A DNA stretch of 64,000 nt from Atopobiaceae bacterium (lineage in GTDB: Bacteria > Actinomycetota > Coriobacteriia > Coriobacteriales > Atopobiaceae). The notes under the pieces were generated by a model. The model did not search any database. It was given only the letters and a program-made list of their open reading frames with translations, and had not been told where the DNA came from. The DNA lies in NCBI GenBank assembly GCA_902834555.1, contig CADFJN010000001.1, positions 62,001 to 126,000 of the forward strand, given 5' to 3'. The translations under genes were made by a program, and so were the position numbers. Positions 11,096 to 18,600 of this stretch are shown piece after piece (the stretch's first letter is position 1; each line of letters opens with the position of its first letter).

Positions 11096-11706
11096 GCATT
11101 AAGCTGGGAGTGCTCATAAGCGGCTCGGGCACCAACCTGCAGGCGCTTATCGACGCCATTGCCGCAGGTAGGCTTGATGCCAGCATCGAGCTGGTGGTGA
11201 GTTCGCGGCCAAGCGCGTTTGGCCTCAAGCGTGCCGAGGCGGCAGGCATCCAGACGCTCACGCTCTCCAAGGAGATCTACGCAGACCCAATGGTTGCCGA
11301 CGAGGTCATAGCCACCGAGCTGCGCCGCGCTGGTGTGGACTACGTGCTCATGGCCGGCTACATGCGGATGGTGCACGACCCCATTCTTGCCAGCTTTCCC
11401 AACCGCGTGGTCAACATTCACCCGGCGCTGCTGCCCAGCTTCAAGGGGGCGCACGCCATTCAGGACGCCTTCGACTACGGCGTCAAGGTCACGGGCGTGA
11501 CGGTCCACTTTGCCAACAGCGACTACGACTGCGGTCCCATCATCGCGCAGCGGCCGGTGGAGGTAGAGGAGGGCTGGACCGTCGACCAGCTCGAGGCTCG
11601 CATCCACGAGATCGAGCACCAGCTCTACCCGCATGTGGCGCAGCTTCTGGCGGAGGGGCGCGTACATGTGCGCGAAGACGGACACGTGGTGATTGACCAG
11701 GTTTAG
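11092..11706 (+). CDS. purN: Phosphoribosylglycinamide formyltransferase
   Basis: 204 residues, folate-dependent GAR transformylase. ISGSGTNLQALIDAI is the phosphate-binding loop; the catalytic triad is visible as Asn and His in VVNIHPALLPSFKG and Asp in YDCGPII. The ATGA overlap with purM (11092-11095) makes it the last gene of the srtB-purF-purM-purN run. A rho-independent terminator follows 37 bases later. Confidence 0.97.
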   Translation: MSIKLGVLISGSGTNLQALIDAIAAGRLDASIELVVSSRPSAFGLKRAEAAGIQTLTLSKEIYADPMVADEVIATELRRAGVDYVLMAGYMRMVHDPILASFPNRVVNIHPALLPSFKGAHAIQDAFDYGVKVTGVTVHFANSDYDCGPIIAQRPVEVEEGWTVDQLEARIHEIEHQLYPHVAQLLAEGRVHVREDGHVVIDQV

Positions 11707-11742
11707 TGGCGGTTATTGGCAGCGCTTGATAGCTGATCTGTG

Positions 11743-11772
11743 GCCCCTCCGGTTTAGGCTGGAGGGGCTTTT
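11743..11772 (+). terminator. Rho-independent terminator after purN
   Basis: GCCCCTCC (11743-11750), 10-base loop, GGAGGGGC (11761-11768), then TTTT. Ends the purine/sortase transcript. Confidence 0.85.
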
Positions 11773-11912
11773 CCGTTTGGCAGCAGTTTTGATTAAAACC
11801 CTCATGTGCTACTGCGCGAGAGTTAGCCGGCGTTACTACTTGAGGGGTCGGGAAAAACCGTAGCCCAACTGCAAATTCTTGGCACACCAAGCAGTCTTCC
11901 CGCGGACTCGCC

Positions 11913-12016
11913 CCCACAACCCCGGGGAATAGCTCCTTTTCTTAATCCCGATATCGTCGACCTGGGCAAACGTGATGACCGTTTAAGAAAAAGGAGCTAT
12001 TCCCCGGGGTTGTGGG
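11913..12016. repeat. Inverted-repeat element A, copy 1
   Basis: Two near-perfect arms of ~33 bases (11913-11945 and 11983-12016; one extra A in the right arm) enclose a 37-base loop. The arms hold CCCCGGGGAATAGCTCC and end in CTTAA/TTAAG. The loop carries CGACCTGGGCAAACG, which is repeated exactly in copy 2 at 62940-63020. Between the purN terminator and this element (11773-11912) I see no gene. Confidence 0.85.
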
Positions 12017-12111
12017 CCTTCCGCATTGCGATGCATTTCCTCTCGTCCAGAGCGCGGGGGCGGGCATGAGCCGTGGCCGACTTTGGGTTCGCATGATGCC
12101 GCTCCCGCCAC

Positions 12112-12202
12112 CAAAAGTGAACACGAAAACAATTCGCAGGTTCACGCAACGGTCTTTGCCCAGGAAACTGGTAATAACCGGTCGATTTCGTGTTCACTTT
12201 TG
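12112..12202. repeat. Inverted-repeat element B, copy 1
   Basis: Arms CAAAAGTGAACACGAAA (12112-12128) and its exact complement (12186-12202) flank a 57-base loop. Outside the arms, CCGCC on the left pairs with GGCGG on the right. Copy 2 at 63114-63204 has identical arms, the same loop length, and a loop that is about 60% identical in the opposite orientation. Confidence 0.88.
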
Positions 12203-12480
12203 AGGCGGAGAGGGGCGTTGGCAAGCGAGAAGTCCCTGGGCGATAAGCCCGCAAGCGAGAAGACCTCAATCGAGAAGTCCTTGGGTGAAAAGGCCGCCGG
12301 CAACCGCATTTGTGCCGCCGCCATACTTTGGGATGGTCTCAGTCCCCAGAATACCGTCATCATGCTGGGGAGTCCGACATGCGTCCCCATTTGCGTAAGA
12401 CCCAAATAGGGCTTGAGAATGCCGCCGGATGGCGGTGGACAATCGCCGGCGAACGGTGACGGACTATCAAAAGAGAACTA
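12203..12480. other. Gene-free stretch with a decayed 45-nt repeat
   Basis: No convincing gene. At 12226-12292 the string CGAGAAGTCCYTGGG occurs twice 45 bases apart (12226 and 12271), with a partial third copy (CGAGAAGACC) between. The 15-codon period suggests a remnant of repetitive coding sequence, but no start with a ribosome binding site is present. Confidence 0.4.
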
Positions 12481-12516
12481 TTCGTTCCGTATCACATCCA
12501 TTTCATTCCGTTTCAC
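12481..12516 (+). promoter_or_regulatory. Paired direct repeats upstream of the giant surface-protein gene
   Basis: TTCGTTCCGTATCAC (12481-12495) and TTCATTCCGTTTCAC (12502-12516) agree at 13 of 15 positions and start 21 bases apart, two helical turns. They end 14 bases before the -35 box. Direct repeats with this period just upstream of -35 are typical of activator sites, including LytTR regulators; the identity of the regulator is inference. Confidence 0.45.
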
Positions 12517-12530
12517 GCAAGAGAGATTTA

Positions 12531-12559
12531 TTGCAACACGTAAATAGCATAAATTATTA
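12531..12559 (+). promoter_or_regulatory. Sigma-70-type promoter for the giant surface-protein gene
   Basis: TTGCAA (12531-12536), 17-base spacer, TTATTA (12554-12559), in AT-rich DNA 84 bases before the start codon. Confidence 0.5.
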
Positions 12560-12642
12560 GACAAGTTTGATTATTGCTGTCGTTTTTTGTCAGCAGAAGA
12601 GGAACGTGTCCGGTCTATTGAATCTCAGGTTGGGGGTCAACT

Positions 12643-15600
12643 ATGAGACGTAGAGGAAGAGTCCTGCTACAGGTGCTGCTCGCATTCTTCGCTGCGCTTA
12701 TTACGGTTGGGGTGGCACCGGCATTTGCTGTCGAGCCGCCGGCTACCAGCAAGATCCTTACGCCAAACAATGATGGCACGTACACGCTGAGCCTCAGCGT
12801 AACGGGTAAGTCGCAGGCGTCCCAGGAGCAGAGCAAGGCTGACGTTATCGTTGTACTGGATACGTCTACCTCGATGGACAACTCTACTGGTACCAGCACC
12901 CGTATCGAGGTGGCGAGACAGGCGGTCAACTCGCTTGCCCAACAGCTTCTTGAGAACAATACGACCGAGAACCCAGATGCGGTGACGCTCTCGCTCGTTA
13001 CGTTCGACAATTACGCAACTACCAAGATTACGAGGACGACGGCGTACAGTACCTTCTCAAACGCAGTCCCATCAAGTGTGCAATACAACCGTGGCACCAA
13101 CTGGGAGGACGCGCTCAAGACTGCAAACGCAATCCAGACGCGTGACGGTGCCGACGTCTACATCATCTTCGTCTCTGACGGCAACCCAACCTTCCGTGAC
13201 ACGCACGGTGGCCACTCTTGGCAAAACAGCGGAGAATACGCTGAACATACTGCTGGGCGTTGGCCAAATCAGAAGACCTATTATGGCTCCGGCAGTTCTG
13301 ACAACAATGGACTGAACCTTCAATACGCAAAGAACCAGGCCTCGACAATTGGCGGCGAAGGAAAGACACTGTTTTCTGTAGGCGTCTTCGGCAACGTCTC
13401 TAACATGCAGAGCATCGCTCAGGTAGCAGGGCAGAGCAACAACTACTACAGCGCCTCGGACAGCGCCGCTCTCAACGCTGCCTTTGCGAACATCATCAAC
13501 ACCATCACGCACAACCTTACGTACAGTGGCGTGACAATTAACGACGGCCTCACGTCGCTCACTGCCACCTCGCTTGTGAGCGGCTCGGCCAGCGGCTTCA
13601 CCTACACCAAGACCGCGAATGGCATGACAAGCGACTGGTCCGATGCTCCTGCCGCCAGCTTTGACGGTTCGACAGTAACCTGGAATCTCGGCGCCCTCGA
13701 GCATGGCGTTACCTATACGGTGAGCTTCAAGGTGTGGCCGAACCAGGACGCCATAGACAAGGTGGCCCAGCTTCAGAACAGCGGAACCACCACGAACCTC
13801 CCCACGGGTATCGTCTACAACACTGACGCCAACACCTACGGCGTTCAGACCAACACCTCGGCGAGCGTTGGCTACACCCAAACCAGCACCACGACCACCA
13901 AGGTGCTGCCGAGCGATGCAGTCAATAAGGGCGACGGCACCTGGACCTCCGCATCCACAGGCCTCACCTACACGTACGACACCGTAAACGAGGTGTACGT
14001 TGGCACGCGGTCCGAGAGCGGTACGTCTGCGCTCAACCAGCCCGACCCCATGCCTGTGGACACGCCTACCATCACCGTGAGCAAGGAGTGGAACGACTCG
14101 CTTGACACCAGCGTGCGCCCCTCTGGCGATATCACGCTGAACGTGCTTCTCGATGGCACCACCTTCACGACGGTGACCCTCAACTCCGCTAACAACTACC
14201 AAGCTCAGGTTCACGTGCCCTATGGCATTACGGCAAAGGGCGAAGATCTCACAACCGGTCACAATGTGACCGTCTCCGAGGACAACGTCGATGAACACTA
14301 CGAACTAAGTGCCGAGACCATCAGGCCCATGCTTGTTGACGGAGTGCTGGCAATGGGAGGCAACGGCGACGCTACCCTCTCCGCCACCAACACCCTCAAG
14401 AGCCAGATTAAGATTTCCAAGGGCGTTACCTCTGATGGCGGCTCGTATCCTACGGACGCGAGCTTTGGCTTCAGTGTCACCGTGACCACGCCGGATGGCT
14501 CGAGTGCCCCCTACAAGGTCTACGGCTCCGACAACGGCGAGGCCTCGACTGGCACCCTTGCAAGCGGTACGGCATCGACCATCACCCTTAAGGCCGGCCA
14601 GTACATCCTTGTCGACGAGGTTCCCGTGGGCACCACATACACGGCCACAGAGACCTCCGCACCTGCAGGCTGGACCCTCTCGTCGCTTGGTTCTGACGGT
14701 GGCGCGGACACAGTCGCCGGTGGCACCGTTTCTGGCACCATCGCCGAGGGCAATATCCTGCGCGCGGTGACATATACCAACAAGTTCACCCCGGCCGAGT
14801 CTAGCCCCACCGGTGCCGGCAACCTTACCGTTACCAAGAACCTCGCCAATCGCACGCTGCGGGACGGGCAGTTCACCTTTACGCTTACAGCGCTCGACGG
14901 CGCACCCGCGCCTGCCCCGGCAACGGCCACCAACGCGGCTGACGGTTCCGTCACCTTTGGCAACATCAAGTTCGACAAGGTTGGCGTCTACAAGTACACG
15001 CTTGCCGAGAACAACGACGGTGCCGCCGGCTACACCTACGACACTACCGCGTACACGCTTGTTGCGACGGTTACCGCTAATACCAGCACCAACGTGCTCG
15101 AGGTGGCGTGGTCCATCGACGGTAGTGACGCCACTGCGATCACGTTCGAGAACACGTACGCGGCCTCCGGCTCGGCCACCATAAACGCTACCAAGGCCCT
15201 CTCTGGCCGCGACATGGCTGCGGGCGAGTTCACCTTTAAGGTGACCAACTCAAAGGGTGCCGTGGTTGCCCAGACCACGAACCCAGCTGCTAACGATGGC
15301 GCGCCGGCAACCCTGAGCTTTGGCGCCTTCATGTACACCGTCGCCCAAGTGCACGCGGACGTGGAGTCTGGCCTTGCCCAGGAGTACCCCACTGCCAATG
15401 GCGGAGTGGGCGCTGCTTACCACTACACGGTTTCCGAGGAGACAAGTAGTCTTGCCGAGACGGGCGTGACGCCCACCGTCAACACGTTTGGCATTGACGT
15501 GATCGTGACCGACAACGGCAATGGCACCCTTAACGTCGCGGTCAACTACCCAGAGGGCTCCAATGGCACCCTCGCCTTCCAGAACGAGTACAAGACCGGC

Positions 15601-18600
15601 AGCACAGACCTTGTGATTTCCGGTAGCAAGAAACTTGTCGTGCCTGATGGCCTTGTTGGCCCTGGCGACATCGATGGCAAGTACACCTTCAGCCTGCTGG
15701 ATAATGACGGCAAGGTGGTGGCAACCACTACCAACAAGACCGGTGGCACCGTTGCCTTCCCCGCCATCACCTTCACCGACGACGGTACCTACGCCTATTC
15801 GGTTGTCGAGTCTGGCACCATTGACGGCGTGACCAACGACGCGGACGCCGTCAAGACCGTCACGGTCAAGGTGACCGACGACGGTAAGGGACACCTTTCT
15901 GCGCAAACGGTTGATGCCAACAGCAACCCCGTCGATGGCGATGACTTTACCTTCACCAATACGTACGGCGTGGAGAGCGTGACCTCCTCGAGCCTGGTCC
16001 AGGTTGCCAAGGAGCTCGTCGTGCCCGAAGGCCTCACCGGCCCCGGTGACATTGCTGGCAAGTACACCTTCACGCTTGAGGCCGTGACGGAGGGCGCCCC
16101 CATGCCCGCAACCACCACGGCGGCCAATGCGGACGGCGTGGGCACTGCCACCAGCTTTGGCGAGATTGCCTACACCAAGCCGGGTACCTATGTGTACCGC
16201 ATCACCGAAACCGGCAGTGTTGACGGCGTGTCCAACGACGCCGAGGCCAGCACTGGCAAGGCCGTTGCCGTTGTCGTTACCGACAACGGCAACGGCACGA
16301 TGTCCGCCGAGGCGAGCGGCGAGGTCACCTTCACGAACACCTACGCAGCCGACCCCGTTACCCTTGAGGGCGACACCGCGTTGCGCGTGACCAAGAAGGT
16401 CGAGGGCCACGACGCTTCGACTGGCTTCACCTTCACACTGGCTCAGTCTGCCGATGACGCCAACCAGGCAAGCATCACGACGGGCGGCGCCTCTGCCACC
16501 ACCGATATCCTTGCGGACGGCGAGCAGCAGACCGTTAAGTTTGACAGCGTGACCTTCTCGGCTCCTGGTACCTATCACTTCACCATCACCGAGGAGGGAC
16601 AGGACGGGAACGGCTGGACCTGCGACAACCGCGTCAGCAGCGTGACAGTCACGGTGACCGACAACGGTGACGGCAAGCTTGTTGCCACCGTCGAGGGCAA
16701 CGACCCCATCGTCACCAACAGCTACACCGCGCAGCCCGTCACCCTCACCGGAAGCACCGCCATCCAGGTAACCAAGGCGGTTGCTGGTCACAGCACGAGC
16801 GAGGCGTTCGAGTTCACGCTGACCCCGGACTTTGACCTCACCGATTCCGGCGTGACCATTGCTAACGACAAGGCCACCACCTCCGGCGCCATTGCGGATG
16901 GCAGCTCCCAGACCGTCTCGTTTGGTGACGTCACGTTCACCAAGGAGGGCGTCTATCGCTTCCATGCAAACGAGACCCCTGGCGCTGCGGGCGGCTGGTC
17001 CTACTCGACCGCTCAGCCTGACATCGTGGTAACCGTGACCGACAACAACGCAGGCCAGCTTGAGGCAACCGTTAAGGGTAACAACCCCACGTTTGAGAAC
17101 TACTACGCTGCCACAGGCTCTGCGACTGTCCTGGCCACCAAGACCCTTACCGGTCGCGCCATGAGCGCCAACGAGTTCACTTTCAACATCAAGGATGCCA
17201 AAGGCAACATTGTTGCTACGGCGCAGAACCCCGCCGCCAACGATGGCGAGGCTGCGCCCCTGAGCTTCCGTTCGCTTGCGTACAGCTCTGACCGGCTTGC
17301 GACCGATGCGGCCGACGGCCTTGCTACCGCAAACAACGGCGGCACCTACACCTATTCGTACACGGCCGCGGAGGACGCCGCTGCACTTCCTGGCGGCGTG
17401 AAGGCCGGAGCCAAGAGCTTCACCTTCACCGTGACGGTCTCCGACAACGGCGACGGTACGCTTACCGCTACCGTCAACTATCCCGATGGTGCCACGGAGC
17501 TGGCATTCACGAACAGCTACGAGGCCAAGACCGCCACGCCAGTCATACTCAACGCCACCAAGACCCTCACCGGCCGCGACATGACCGAGGGCGAATTCTC
17601 CTTCACAGTTGCCGACACCAAGGGCAACGTCGTGGCCACCGCCACGAACGCTGCGGCAACCGATGGCACCGCCGCCAGCCTCGCGTTCACCTATGGTGAC
17701 GGCAGCGCCAGTGGCCTTACCTATACGCTCGACCAGGTCGAAAGCGACATCAAGGCCGGTATTGCCGAGGACGGTCCGGCGGATCCGGACAAGCCTGGCA
17801 GAACTGCCATCTATCGTTACAACGTGTACGAGAACACCGCCAACCTTCCTGCCGGTGTGAGCGCCGTGAAGGATACCTTCTCGATCAACGTCCTTGTGGT
17901 CGACAATGGCGACGGCACCCTGAGCGCTACGGTGAACTACCCCGATGACGGGCTTGCGTTTGAGAACTCCTACGACGCAACCGACGCCGAGCTCTACATC
18001 AACGGCGCCAAGAGGCTTATGGTTGGCGATGAGCTTGCTGGTCCTGGATACATTACCGGCAAGTACCACTTCACCATTACGGGTGGAGACGGCGCGCCCA
18101 TGCCCGGTGAGACTACCGTTGCCAACCAGGCGGGCGGAACCGTGGAGTTTGGTCCCATCTCGTATGACAAGGCGGGCACCTACACCTACACCATCACCGA
18201 GTCCGGCCACGTCGACGGCGTGACCAACGACGCAGATACCACCAAGACCGTGACGGTCAAAGTGACCGATGGGGGCGGCTACCTTGTAGCCAAGAAGGTC
18301 GACTCCACCGGCGCTGCGGTTCAGGGTCCGGACTTCATCTTTACCAACACGTATGGCGTGGAGGACAAGACCCTCTCCGGCGATGACGCCCTGCGCGCCA
18401 CCAAGATGCTCGAGGGCCGCGACCTCAAGGCCGGCGAGTTTACCTTCTCGCTGAAGTCTGACGAGGCCGACGCCCCCATGCCCGCCAGTGCGACAACCAC
18501 CAACGACGCCGATGGAAACGTGGTCTTTGGCGACATCAACCTCAAGCAGGCAAACGTGGGCAAGACCTACCACTACTACATCTCCGAGGTTGCAGGCGAC

